From an uncultured Actinomyces sp. (GTDB lineage Bacteria > Actinomycetota > Actinomycetes > Actinomycetales > Actinomycetaceae): a stretch of DNA of 32,174 nt. The stretch lies in NCBI GenBank assembly GCA_915063485.1, contig CAJZDJ010000007.1, forward strand, positions 1-32,174, read 5' to 3'. Below the pieces are notes generated by a model. The model saw only the letters and a list, made by a program, of their open reading frames with translations, was not told where the DNA came from and did no database searches. Made by a program: the position numbers and the translations under genes. Shown here one piece after another: positions 1 through 7,863 of the stretch (its first letter is position 1; each line of letters opens with the position of its first letter).

Positions 1-1
1 G

Positions 2-103
2 GCAGGTTTCTGTTTGCTGGCTTATTGGCGTGTGTGGCAATTGCCGGTGGTGGGTGAGCAGCGTTCCCTTACCGAGCGTATCGGGGTGCTGCGGCGTCGC
101 TAA
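2..103 (+). CDS. C-terminal end of an unidentified (probably membrane) protein, partial
   Basis: An open frame enters from the left edge and stops at TAA 101-103, giving the last 33 residues of a protein. The visible part starts hydrophobic (GFCLLAYW) and ends in a basic tail (LTERIGVLRRR), which would suit a final membrane segment followed by a cytoplasmic tail. No family can be named from so short a piece. It could be chance, but a frame open from base 2 on the same strand as the next genes makes a real gene end likely. Confidence 0.5.
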   Translation, partial: AGFCLLAYWRVWQLPVVGEQRSLTERIGVLRRR

Positions 104-200
104 AACCTGCCCAAAATCTGCCCTAAAATCAGCTTTCGAACAGCCCGCTTTAAAACCTTAGATAAACCCCTTCAAACCGCCCCTGGGTTAATAGGAGGGC

Positions 201-293
201 ATGGAAACGCGAGGTGAGCAGGTGCATCTGCCGGTTTTCTGGGTTGGCTCGGCCTATGTGGTGGCGCTATTTACGACGACGGCGCTGGCTTAA
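201..293 (+). CDS. Possible 30-residue single-helix membrane peptide
   Basis: A short frame starts at ATG 201 and ends at TAA 291-293. A strong purine-rich stretch (AGGAGG, 193-198) lies just upstream, although only two bases from the ATG, which is shorter than ideal. Residues 10-30 are hydrophobic (LPVFWVGSAYVVALF and on), consistent with one membrane helix. A short hairpin and T-run overlap its stop codon. I do not recognise a family. Small helper subunits are sometimes encoded right after transporter genes, and the preceding partial gene also looks membrane-associated, so this may be such a subunit. It may equally be chance. Confidence 0.3.
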   Translation: METRGEQVHLPVFWVGSAYVVALFTTTALA

Positions 294-305
294 GCGCTAG
301 TTTTT
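282..305 (+). terminator. Weak intrinsic terminator candidate
   Basis: GCGCT (282-286) can pair with AGCGC (293-297) around a six-base loop, and TTTTT follows at 301-305. The stem is only five pairs and overlaps the end of the 30-residue frame. It would separate the leftmost genes from the ABC system that follows. Confidence 0.35.
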
Positions 306-435
306 CAGCTGGCCTGGCAACATGCCTGTTTGAGACTTTCGTTACATGTCTTCTTGGGTTTAAATGTAATTGAAGTTGTTATCCATTGCTGTAATCAACG
401 GCGAGATACGGAAGTCTTGCGGTTTGAGGCAAGTG

Positions 436-463
436 TGGACAAGACACATAACAACTGCATATT
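436..463 (+). promoter_or_regulatory. Candidate promoter of the first ABC system
   Basis: A -35-like TGGACA (436-441) and a -10-like CATATT (458-463) are 16 bases apart, and would place the transcript start near 470, shortly before the ATPase start. The rest of 306-435 shows nothing I can assign. The call is pattern-based only. Confidence 0.3.
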
Positions 464-488
464 TCCACTCTGATTGGGGGCTATGTCG

Positions 489-1427
489 ATGAAGAATGTG
501 GTTGAGTTAGGTCAGCTGTCAAAACGGTACGACACTCCTGCCGGGCCAGTGCAGGCGCTGGATAAGCTGAGTCTGAGCGTTGCTCAGGGAGAGATTTTTG
601 GGTTGCTTGGCCCTAACGGGGCCGGCAAAACAACGGCGATTGAGATAGCTGTAGGCCTGCGCAGAGCAGATTCTGGGACAGTTAGCATTTTTGGTAAAGA
701 TCCAGTCAGTGATAACGCCTGGGTGCGTTCCCATGTAGGGGTTCAACCTCAGGAAGTAAAAATCTTCCCCCATCAAAAAGTAGAAGAAATCCTGAGTTTT
801 TGGGGAAGCCTCTACCCAGATTCATACCCAGTTAACGATGTTGTCCACTGGCTTGGCCTAGAAGATTTGCTATCTCGAAAAGTATCCAAGCTGTCAGGTG
901 GTCAGCATCAACGGCTAAACGTTGGCCTGGCTCTGGTTGGTAAACCCAAGGTGGTGTTCCTAGATGAACCTTCGACAGGCCTTGACGTTATTGCACGCGA
1001 AAAACTTTGGGATGTTTTAAGGCAACTGTCTTCGCAGGGTATGACCATAGTGCTGTCTACACACAATTTAGAAGAAGCTACTGCTCTGTGCGATGACGTA
1101 GGTGTGGTTAATGGTGGCAAGGTGGTAGCCCAGGGAAGTCCCCAGCGGCTTATTCGCAGTCATACTCAGGGCTCCGTGGTTAGTTGCCAGATTAACGGCG
1201 CTGATAGAAGCGCTGTTAAAGACCAGTTGAAAGCCTTGGGAGAGGTTGTTATCCAAGGTGACAGCGTCTTGATCCGCACTAAGAGTGTCGATGAAGTACT
1301 CAAGAGACTTGCGCAAATAGGTAGTTTCACCAATTTAACTATAAAAGAACCAAGTTTGAATGATGTGTTCAAAAACTTGGTTGGCCATGATTTTGAAAAG
1401 CAAGCGACTACTAAGGCAGGGCAGTAG
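489..1427 (+). CDS. ABC transporter ATP-binding protein (DrrA/CcmA-like)
   Basis: This is the nucleotide-binding subunit that would power the permease encoded next to it; substrate unknown. From ATG 489 the protein has 312 residues. It shows Walker A GPNGAGKTT (41-49), signature LSGGQ (135-139), Walker B VVFLDE (155-160) and a switch histidine in STH (about 190-192). An extra domain of about 90 residues follows, as in ATPases of ABC-2-type drug and polysaccharide exporters. In-frame TTG 474 and ATG 483 lie upstream, but the GGGGG stretch at 476-480 is eight bases from ATG 489, so I prefer that start. The permease begins two bases after its stop, implying co-translation. Confidence 0.93.
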   Translation: MKNVVELGQLSKRYDTPAGPVQALDKLSLSVAQGEIFGLLGPNGAGKTTAIEIAVGLRRADSGTVSIFGKDPVSDNAWVRSHVGVQPQEVKIFPHQKVEEILSFWGSLYPDSYPVNDVVHWLGLEDLLSRKVSKLSGGQHQRLNVGLALVGKPKVVFLDEPSTGLDVIAREKLWDVLRQLSSQGMTIVLSTHNLEEATALCDDVGVVNGGKVVAQGSPQRLIRSHTQGSVVSCQINGADRSAVKDQLKALGEVVIQGDSVLIRTKSVDEVLKRLAQIGSFTNLTIKEPSLNDVFKNLVGHDFEKQATTKAGQ

Positions 1428-1429
1428 TA

Positions 1430-2188
1430 ATGCGTGGACACTACACACAAGATTTACTTAAACTACAAACTCGCGAGCTAGTGCGAAATGTGTCATATTT
1501 CGTGTTTGTGGCAGTGTTCCCTTTCTTCATGTCGGGAATGTTTTTAGGGATGACCTACATTATGGCCGGGAAACCGGGTGGCCCAGATTTTGGTCCGATT
1601 GTTATGCCTATGGCAATTTTCCTGGCAGTCACTGGCATCGGGCTTCAGGTAACAGCCGGACCGCTAGCAGAACTTAGAGAAGCCGGGGCGCTACGCGTGC
1701 TGGGCACAACCCCACTGTCGCGCACAGACTTTTTATTAACTCACCTAGCTGTGCGTTTCATTATGGGGATCATTCAAATAGCGATCATTATTGCAATCGC
1801 TATTGGGTTGGATCTAGTGACAGCATCGAATGGTGTTTTAGTTTTTGCGGTGTCGCTTATTGGTTTAGCGCTTTTCTTCACTATTGGGTATCTAATCGGT
1901 GGGGTGGTTTCGTCAGGCCAGTTAGCGGCCAATCTTTCTACACTTATCCAGCTTCTTGCACTGTTCCTTAGCGGGGCTGCCATACCGTTCGCAATCCTGC
2001 CAGACTCACTGACAGCTGTTCTCAGCAAGATACCTACCAGTCTTTTCGCTGACCTGATCTTCTGGGCGGCTGATAGCCCGCTACAACGCACTAGTAACCC
2101 ACTGTTAGCATTTGCGGTAGTTATTGCTGTTACTGTGGCTTTGTTTGTAGTGGCAGTGCGTACTTTCAAGTGGGATGTTAGGAAGTAA
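1430..2188 (+). CDS. ABC-2-type transporter permease
   Basis: A 252-residue membrane protein with six likely helices, beginning two bases after the ATPase stop (TAG TA ATG). The order of hydrophobic segments, a loop with an LREAGALRVLGTTPLS stretch after the second helix, and the last helix near the C-terminus fit the ABC-2 permease family. It should dimerise and pair with the preceding ATPase to form an exporter in the cytoplasmic membrane. The substrate cannot be read from sequence; drugs, peptides or lipid-linked molecules are all possible. A strong bidirectional terminator follows. Confidence 0.9.
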   Translation: MRGHYTQDLLKLQTRELVRNVSYFVFVAVFPFFMSGMFLGMTYIMAGKPGGPDFGPIVMPMAIFLAVTGIGLQVTAGPLAELREAGALRVLGTTPLSRTDFLLTHLAVRFIMGIIQIAIIIAIAIGLDLVTASNGVLVFAVSLIGLALFFTIGYLIGGVVSSGQLAANLSTLIQLLALFLSGAAIPFAILPDSLTAVLSKIPTSLFADLIFWAADSPLQRTSNPLLAFAVVIAVTVALFVVAVRTFKWDVRK

Positions 2189-2203
2189 CAAATACTTCTA
2201 GTT

Positions 2204-2262
2204 ACTTGCCCGTGGTCTTGCCTTGGCTTATTACAGCCAAGGCAAGACCACGTTCACCAAGT
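2204..2262. terminator. Strong bidirectional terminator between convergent ABC operons
   Basis: A perfect 18-bp inverted repeat (2211-2228 pairing with 2235-2252) around a six-base loop TATTAC, extended further out by ACTTG (2204-2208) against CAAGT (2258-2262). It sits exactly between a plus-strand stop at 2188 and a minus-strand stop at 2272, so it can end transcription from both sides. It lacks a long T-run. Confidence 0.85.
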
Positions 2263-2271
2263 ATCAAACTG

Positions 2272-3048
2272 TTATTCAGTTTTGCGCCAACTAGTCAGTC
2301 CTATCGCAGCAAGAAATGCTGCAAATACAAGTGTTAGGGCGATCTTCCATGTGCCGCCGGCGGGGAATGGCGAGTTAGTGTAGACAGCTACAAGTGCATC
2401 AAACCAAATTTTTAAGGGATTCCACTCAAGAATTTTTTTGATTATTGCAGGGAGTGTGTCTATCGGGGCTGCCGCTCCTGAACCAAAGAATAAGACGAAA
2501 AAGACGGCTGCGGTGAGGGCATTAATTGTGCGAGCGCCCAGAGGTAGTGTTCCAAGAAAAAACCCAACAGCGCAAAGAAAAACGACAAGTCCGATGTTTA
2601 GTAGGATAAATAGTGGCGACGCTACTTCTGGGCGAAGTCCATGTTGAAAAGCGACAATCCCGACTATTAGGCTTGACGCTGCAATAGTGAGTGTCAGCAT
2701 CGCTAAGATAACGGCAATTCCAAAATTTGTGCCAGACAAAGGCAAAGCCCGGTACCGTTTATCTACCTGCCGTGAACGAAGTTCAGCTAGATAGATTGGA
2801 AGCCCCATAAGGAGGAGGTTAGCGGCAACTGTTCCAACGAGTGTCGGGAACATCATGTCAATAAATTTTACTTTGGTATTGGGGATAATTTGTTCAGCGT
2901 AAGGGATACCAACGAAAATGTATATGATCAGTGGGAAAGCTAAGGAGAAGAATATGGCGACAGGTTCTCTTAATAGAAGAAGTAATTCTTGGCGGTACCA
3001 TACCCAGATAATTTTCGAGCGAGAACCTCCTTTTGCATGATGCTTCAT
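2272..3048 (-). CDS. ABC-2-type transporter permease
   Basis: A 258-residue membrane protein with about six helices and a basic N-terminus (MKHHAKGGSRSK). The region after helix two carries the conserved-looking loop ELRSRQVDKRYRALPLSGTNF, typical of ABC-2 exporter permeases (compare LREAGALRVLGTTPLS in the first system). Its ATG overlaps the stop of the ATPase upstream by four bases (ATGA), so the two are translationally coupled and probably form one exporter. Substrate unknown. Confidence 0.9.
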   Translation of the reverse strand: MKHHAKGGSRSKIIWVWYRQELLLLLREPVAIFFSLAFPLIIYIFVGIPYAEQIIPNTKVKFIDMMFPTLVGTVAANLLLMGLPIYLAELRSRQVDKRYRALPLSGTNFGIAVILAMLTLTIAASSLIVGIVAFQHGLRPEVASPLFILLNIGLVVFLCAVGFFLGTLPLGARTINALTAAVFFVLFFGSGAAAPIDTLPAIIKKILEWNPLKIWFDALVAVYTNSPFPAGGTWKIALTLVFAAFLAAIGLTSWRKTE

Positions 3049-3968
3049 TTATCTTCAGCTCCTTGCTTCACATCTATGCCGGTTATTACTGCAAACACGT
3101 CTTCAAGGCGAACTGGGCCGGTGAGGATGTCAACCGCGCCATCCTGCTCATCAATTTGTGCAGCTAACTTAGTGGTATCCTCAGCGCTGCCTATTGCAAC
3201 GATTGCCTTTCCGGTGCGACCGTGACGTAAACCGGATTCTTCAAACAGCTTGATAATCTGCTCAGTTGGCCGAGCAACGCGTAAACGCCGGTTTCCGCCA
3301 AGACTGGAAAGAACGTCGTCGACGCTACCTTCGATGCGGATCTTTCCTTTTGCCATTACGAGCAGATGATCTGCGAACGCCTCAGCTTCTGACATGTCGT
3401 GTGTAGAGGTAATAATGGCGCAGCCCTCACTAGCGAGTGAGCGCACGAAATCCCATACGATAGCGCGTCCTTCTGGATCAATCCCGGAGGTGGGTTCATC
3501 TAGAACCAGGAGAGAAGGGCGGCCTATTGCTGCGCACAGAATGTCTAGGCGGCGTCGCTGACCACCAGACAAGTTATCAACCATCGCGTCAAGATAAGTG
3601 TCCACACCAAGGGCGGCTGCCATAGCTTTCCAGTCTGCGGGGTCGGCATAAAGGCATTCAACAGAGCGTATAACTTCTTTTGTTTTGATCCGTGAAGGTA
3701 TGCCTGAACTTTGAAGTTGAACGCCGGTGTAAAACCTATGCTCTCCGCCCGGAACAACCGGAATGTCAGCGATGGTTGCCGAGCCTTTGCTTATTGAGCG
3801 TAAGCCAACAAGCATCTCCAGGGTTGTGGTTTTACCGGAGCCATTTGGCCCAACAAGTACAGTCGTCTGTCCTGCAAAAAGGTCAAACGACACGTCGTCA
3901 ACAACATTAAGGCCGTCGTAGGTCTTTACTACATTAAGAACCGAGGCAACTTTTCTCTTATCGATCAT
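3045..3968 (-). CDS. ABC transporter ATP-binding protein (DrrA/CcmA-like)
   Basis: The 307-residue ATPase partner of the permease just downstream. It has Walker A GPNGSGKTT, signature LSGGQRRRL, Walker B SLLVLDEPTSGID and switch histidine STHD, followed by an accessory C-terminal domain of about 90 residues. The layout is the same as the first system in this window, but the residues differ widely, so it is a paralogue rather than a recent copy. ATG at 3966-3968; the overlap with the permease is four bases. Confidence 0.93.
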   Translation of the reverse strand: MIDKRKVASVLNVVKTYDGLNVVDDVSFDLFAGQTTVLVGPNGSGKTTTLEMLVGLRSISKGSATIADIPVVPGGEHRFYTGVQLQSSGIPSRIKTKEVIRSVECLYADPADWKAMAAALGVDTYLDAMVDNLSGGQRRRLDILCAAIGRPSLLVLDEPTSGIDPEGRAIVWDFVRSLASEGCAIITSTHDMSEAEAFADHLLVMAKGKIRIEGSVDDVLSSLGGNRRLRVARPTEQIIKLFEESGLRHGRTGKAIVAIGSAEDTTKLAAQIDEQDGAVDILTGPVRLEDVFAVITGIDVKQGAEDK

Positions 3969-4018
3969 TGATGATTACCTACCCTAATGACGTCATCAGC
4001 CGTACATCTGAGCTGTAA

Positions 4019-4031
4019 AGATATTATATCT
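4019..4031 (-). promoter_or_regulatory. Candidate -10 region/operator upstream of the 2272-3968 operon
   Basis: AGATAT and ATATCT flank a single base, forming a palindrome that contains a perfect TATAAT on the minus strand (4023-4028). It lies about 55 bases before the ATPase start. No clear -35 is seen at the usual spacing. A second palindrome, ATGACGTCAT (3987-3996), lies between it and the gene and could bind a regulator. Confidence 0.4.
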
Positions 4032-4044
4032 AAAGTATGTAATC

Positions 4045-4082
4045 GCCGCCACTATATTGTGTTTTTGGTTCGCAGTGGTGGC
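4045..4082 (-). terminator. Possible hairpin at the end of the 4082-5517 operon
   Basis: GCCGCCAC (4045-4052) can pair with GTGGTGGC (4075-4082) with one G-T pair, across a 22-base loop. It abuts the stop codon of the permease. There is no T-run after it on the minus strand, so it may slow RNA decay rather than terminate. Confidence 0.25.
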
Positions 4083-4828
4083 TATAGGCGTATGAAGTTG
4101 TGCTTGCGTCGTGCTAAAGCCAGTGCGCCAGCCCAAAAAACCGTGCCTAGGATCAAATTGGCGAGGATAAATAGGAAGACTGTTTGGTTGTGACCACCTA
4201 AGCCAACTGCGGTAACTGGCAGGTTTGCGGCATAGAGGTTGACCGTGTTCTCGGCGGAGCTGACCCCTAGAAGCCAGTTTGCGCTGGGAACAGCAGAGTT
4301 AAGGGCGCGCACGCAAAGGGCTACAGCCAGGAATGTGGTAACTGAAAACAGTACCCAGGTAGACAATATGAACTGCAAACGCTCACGAATGCTTTTAACT
4401 GCATAGGTTATAAGCAGCATTAAACCCAAGCCGGTAAATACTGATACCCCGTAACCAAGCAGGTTAGCCAGCTGCAAAGTCAGATTTACTGATTGGGAAT
4501 TTAACAGTGGTAGAAGGGTGGCAATGTAGCCCAGCAGGAGATACAGCGACAGCACGCAGGTGCTTCGCACAGCTAGCTGCCACCTTGATAGCGGGGAAAG
4601 TAGCAGTAGGCGATCATCGCAAAGCCCGGTCAGGCGCAGGCTGGCATCTAGTGCGTATAGCGTTAATGCAACCTCAATCAGCATGACACCAATGCCGTAT
4701 ACCTGTTTAACTACTAGCTGGTCTAAGCTCAGTCGCACAATGGATAGAACCAGGATCATGGCGATCAGGGGCACCATTGTGCGCCCATATTTGACGGCAA
4801 ATAGTCGATTGTCACTGGTTGCGTTCAT
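4082..4828 (-). CDS. ABC transporter permease-like membrane protein
   Basis: A 248-residue, strongly hydrophobic protein with about six helices (for example residues 15-35 VPLIAMILVLSIVRLSL and a C-terminal FILANLILGTVFWAGALAL) and a basic tail. Its ATG overlaps the ATPase stop by four bases, which is the main reason to call it the permease of that pair; sequence similarity to ABC-2 permeases is weaker than for the other systems. Function unknown; export or immunity are guesses. Confidence 0.75.
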   Translation of the reverse strand: MNATSDNRLFAVKYGRTMVPLIAMILVLSIVRLSLDQLVVKQVYGIGVMLIEVALTLYALDASLRLTGLCDDRLLLLSPLSRWQLAVRSTCVLSLYLLLGYIATLLPLLNSQSVNLTLQLANLLGYGVSVFTGLGLMLLITYAVKSIRERLQFILSTWVLFSVTTFLAVALCVRALNSAVPSANWLLGVSSAENTVNLYAANLPVTAVGLGGHNQTVFLFILANLILGTVFWAGALALARRKHNFIRL

Positions 4829-5508
4829 CGGCCAGACACGCTCCTTTTATAGGCTAGCTCTAAATCTCCATCACCAAGCGTGCGCAGGTTGTCTGCGCTG
4901 TCGTGGGTTAGTAGTCGCCCGTCTGATATCAGCACAATTTCGTTAAAAATGGAGTCAACACCGTTAATTAGGTGGGTGCTTAGTAGTAGAGGCGCCTCGG
5001 GGCTGCGTAGGGTGCGGATAAGCTCAAGTAGGTAGTCGCGTGCTAGGGGGTCGACGCCGGCCAAGGGCTCATCCAGTACGTAAAGTTTGGGGGCTCGGGA
5101 CATGATTAAGGCCAGGTGTAGGCGTTCACTCATGCCTTTGGAGAGGCTACGAACCTTACTTGAGGCGGAAAAAGCGGCTCCGGCAAGGAATTCTTCAAAA
5201 ACGTTTACACGGAAATCACTGTGGCGAGCAGTAAACAGTTCTACGCATTGGCCAACGCTAAGCCAGGGGTATAGGAAAGGCTCGTCGGGTAGGTAGCTTA
5301 TGTCTGTGCGGCTAGGGGCTTGCAGGCTCCCTTTAAATTTAGCGATGTCGCCAACAAGCGTGCGCAGTAAGGTGGTTTTTCCTGCGCCGTTTGGGCCAAA
5401 AAGACCAACCACTCCAGCTTGGGGCTCTATGCGAAAGTCTTCTAGGTTCAGGGCTACGTGCTTGCCATAAGCTACTTGTAACCCGTGGGCGTTAATTACA
5501 GCATCCAT
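4825..5508 (-). CDS. ABC transporter ATP-binding protein, short form
   Basis: A compact ATPase (227 residues from ATG 5508) without the extra C-terminal domain of its neighbours. It has Walker A GPNGAGKTT, Walker B LYVLDEPLAGVD and switch histidine in LSTHLING. The signature is LSKGM rather than LSGGQ, a variant seen in the YtrB/BcrA-like branch of ABC ATPases. An in-frame TTG at 5517 would add three residues; neither start has a strong ribosome site, and I prefer ATG. It overlaps the permease by four bases. Confidence 0.9.
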   Translation of the reverse strand: MDAVINAHGLQVAYGKHVALNLEDFRIEPQAGVVGLFGPNGAGKTTLLRTLVGDIAKFKGSLQAPSRTDISYLPDEPFLYPWLSVGQCVELFTARHSDFRVNVFEEFLAGAAFSASSKVRSLSKGMSERLHLALIMSRAPKLYVLDEPLAGVDPLARDYLLELIRTLRSPEAPLLLSTHLINGVDSIFNEIVLISDGRLLTHDSADNLRTLGDGDLELAYKRSVSGR

Positions 5509-5604
5509 TAATTTCAACTCGCTTAAATTACAAAGCTGTGCAGGCGCAAGTGGCGCACAACTACCGTTAAATCAACAACTTACTGTGTTGCCCGCCACAG
5601 CGAA

Positions 5605-5613
5605 ACTATAGCA
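5605..5613 (-). promoter_or_regulatory. Candidate extended -10 promoter of the 4082-5508 operon
   Basis: On the minus strand the stretch reads TGCTATAGT: a TATAGT hexamer (5605-5610) preceded by TG-N, an extended -10 element. It lies about 95 bases before the ATPase start. No good -35 is visible. Confidence 0.4.
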
Positions 5614-5656
5614 TGTGACATTCTTACTGGCGCGCTATTGATGTGTTTGCCCAGAG

Positions 5657-5686
5657 TTGCTGACAAGTATGGCTTAACGCTAGATT
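5657..5686 (+). promoter_or_regulatory. Candidate promoter of the four-helix membrane protein gene
   Basis: TTGCTG (5657-5662) and TAGATT (5681-5686) are 18 bases apart, predicting a transcript start near 5693 and a leader of about 40 bases. It faces away from the minus-strand promoter near 5605, so 5509-5732 is a divergent control region. Confidence 0.4.
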
Positions 5687-5732
5687 GTGGCATTAGTCTG
5701 ATTCAACATATCTAAGGTGATAGGCAACGAAG

Positions 5733-6107
5733 ATGAGTGGCGTGGCGCAGAACAAGAAGCAGCTAGACCGTGCGGTTATTGTAGTTAGCCTGCTAGGCCT
5801 GGCTATTGCGGCAATGTGGCTAGTGGTTGGGCTCAGCTCATTGAGTATGCAAGTTGGTTGGTACGTCCACTTTGCACTATCTGCGGTGGCCTGGCTGCAA
5901 CTTGTTCATGTAGATCGCGCTTCCAAGCTAAACCCGCAGGTGTGGTCACTTTTTGTGGTCGCAACTGTGTGTGGGGTAGTTGCCTATACGGTGAGCCTGG
6001 TTAGAACTTCAGATCTTGTACTCGGCTCACTGTCTGGCCTTGGCTGCGTTGGTGGCGGCCTGCTTATTTTGGCTGCGTTAACAGTCAAGCGTCCCGCCAA
6101 GTCGTAG
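5733..6107 (+). CDS. Small membrane protein with four predicted helices
   Basis: A 124-residue protein with helices at about 15-37, 42-60, 68-88 and 95-116, short loops, and charged ends (NKKQLDR at the start, VKRPAKS at the end). I do not recognise the family. It is the only plus-strand gene inside a run of minus-strand ABC operons and has its own candidate promoter. No strong ribosome site precedes ATG 5733. It may work with the neighbouring transporters, but nothing in the sequence proves that. Confidence 0.7.
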   Translation: MSGVAQNKKQLDRAVIVVSLLGLAIAAMWLVVGLSSLSMQVGWYVHFALSAVAWLQLVHVDRASKLNPQVWSLFVVATVCGVVAYTVSLVRTSDLVLGSLSGLGCVGGGLLILAALTVKRPAKS

Positions 6108-6153
6108 CCGCTATCCCCGGCTTCCGCGTAATGCGTTAGCTTGCGCAAATGCA

Positions 6154-6885
6154 TTACTTGAATTGCATCAGTTTTTCTGCTGCAAACCCGATTAGTCCAC
6201 CTATGCCCACAAGATAGGCCAGGCCAATCGCCATATCTGTCCAGGTTCCTAGGTGAATTAGCAGCATGGCTATGGCTTCACGCATGTGGAATAGGGGAGT
6301 GAAAGGCGCAATTGTCTGCACCCACTGTGGAAGCGTCTCGATTGGCATCATTGCCCCACCAATAAATCCCATTGGGATGATCAGAATAGTGGCCGCCATA
6401 GAAACACCAGCCATGGAAGGTATTGCTATAGCTAGCAAAACTCCCAGGAAGAAGAACAGGCCATAGCCAAGAATTGTGGGTATTAATGCAAGCCCGGCAG
6501 TTCCGCTTGGGTTCATCCCTAGTACTAGCCCAACCACGAATAGAACAAGTGCTTGAGCAACCAGAAAGATAGTTCCTGTAGTTACTTGTGCTCGCAGGAT
6601 TGTGTTAGCGCTGAGTGGGAAGTTTCGTAGAACATTAAGCATTCCGTTCTCGCGCCACAGTGCCAGGTGGGTGGCGCCGGCATAGATGCCCACAAATGCT
6701 GATCCAAAAGCAATCACATTTGCGGTAATGGGCCCAGTAAGAGATACGCCCGGAACGGTCCCGTCGAGACTGTTGTTAAGCACAATCAGTAATGCGACAG
6801 GGAAAATGAATGTGAAAACGATAGTGGACCAGTCTTTCAAGTCAAACTTGAGCATGAGGCGAGTCATGATCTTGTAGGTGCTCAT
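6154..6885 (-). CDS. ABC-2-type transporter permease
   Basis: A 243-residue membrane protein with six likely helices. It shows classic ABC-2 permease features: a long first extracellular part (NSLDGTVPGVSLTGP), the loop LWRENGMLNVLRNFPLSANTI after helix two, and GFIGGAMMPIETLPQWVQ before the last part, which resembles the conserved end of daunorubicin-type (DrrB) permeases. Its ATG overlaps the stop of the upstream ATPase by four bases. Likely an exporter of an unknown compound. Confidence 0.92.
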   Translation of the reverse strand: MSTYKIMTRLMLKFDLKDWSTIVFTFIFPVALLIVLNNSLDGTVPGVSLTGPITANVIAFGSAFVGIYAGATHLALWRENGMLNVLRNFPLSANTILRAQVTTGTIFLVAQALVLFVVGLVLGMNPSGTAGLALIPTILGYGLFFFLGVLLAIAIPSMAGVSMAATILIIPMGFIGGAMMPIETLPQWVQTIAPFTPLFHMREAIAMLLIHLGTWTDMAIGLAYLVGIGGLIGFAAEKLMQFK

Positions 6886-7790
6886 GCTACGTAGTCCTTC
6901 CCAGTGAGGTTAAGGTAAACATCTTCAAGACGGCCATCTCTAACTTGAGCGCTGCGAGTGTTTATCCCCAGGTTTTTAAGTTCGCTAAATAGTTCAGCTG
7001 TGTCGTGGGTGCTTACTTCAACCCCATCGCTAGTAACACTGACTTTTGCTGGTCCAAAGGTTGACTGTAAAAGATCTGCCTGAGTTGAGGCGTGGGGGAG
7101 TAGCACAGTTGAGCCAAGATTTGCTGCGGCAATGAGGCGGCGTGGAGAATCAGTGGTAACAACACGTCCAGAGTCGAGAATAGTTACGGTGTCGCATAAA
7201 TGCTCGGCTTCATCAAGGAAATGCGTTGTGTATAAAATCGCTGTTCCCCCCAGGTCTGTCTGGCGTAGTAGAGAAACTAGATTGTGGCGCGCATCCGCAT
7301 CTAATCCGGCTGTGGGCTCATCAAGGAACAGCACTTGCGGATCGTGAACAATTGCGGTGGCAACGGCAAGCCTTTGTCTTTCCCCGCCAGATAAGCCTTC
7401 CACCTTCGTGTCTGCTGCGTGGCTAAGATCCAGGCTTTCAATTAGGCTGTCTACGCGCGTGCGGCTTGCTCCAAATATGTCTGCGACGACGCTCAGGTGC
7501 TCACGCAGTGTTGTCTTTGGGAAAAATGCTGTAGCTTGGGGCTGAATTCCAATCCGACCAAGTAGTTCAATGTTTCGTGGCCTCGGATTGACCCCTAACA
7601 GCCTAACGCTTCCCTTTGTGGGGGCGCGAAAACCCTGAATGGTGGTGAATAGGGTTGTTTTCCCGGCGCCGTTTGGTCCAATAACTCCATGAAACGCGCC
7701 TTTTTCGACGTTTAGATTTACGTCTTGGAGAATTACTTTATTCTTTATTTTGATTTGCAGGTCACATACTTCGACAACTAAATCTGACAT
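6882..7790 (-). CDS. ABC transporter ATP-binding protein (DrrA-like)
   Basis: A 302-residue ATPase with Walker A GPNGAGKTT, signature LSGGERQRL, Walker B VLFLDEPTAGLD, and the switch stretch YTTHFLDEAEHLCD, which is characteristic of DrrA-like exporters. A C-terminal domain of about 90 residues ends in LEDVYLNLTGKDY, also typical of that group (LEDVFLxLTG). AAAGGA lies about eight bases before the ATG. It is coupled to the permease downstream by ATGA. Confidence 0.94.
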   Translation of the reverse strand: MSDLVVEVCDLQIKIKNKVILQDVNLNVEKGAFHGVIGPNGAGKTTLFTTIQGFRAPTKGSVRLLGVNPRPRNIELLGRIGIQPQATAFFPKTTLREHLSVVADIFGASRTRVDSLIESLDLSHAADTKVEGLSGGERQRLAVATAIVHDPQVLFLDEPTAGLDADARHNLVSLLRQTDLGGTAILYTTHFLDEAEHLCDTVTILDSGRVVTTDSPRRLIAAANLGSTVLLPHASTQADLLQSTFGPAKVSVTSDGVEVSTHDTAELFSELKNLGINTRSAQVRDGRLEDVYLNLTGKDYVA

Positions 7791-7863
7791 TATAGATTCC
7801 TTTTAACGTCTTTTGTGCTTTCTTCATTGAACGCAGCGACCAGGTTTAATGGCCGCAGCGCTG

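Noticed and set aside
3969..5732. A bacteriocin or lantibiotic precursor near the ABC genes
   Set aside because: I checked the gaps (2189-2271, 3969-4081, 5509-5732, 7791-7863) and found no short frame with a ribosome site and a leader/core pattern.
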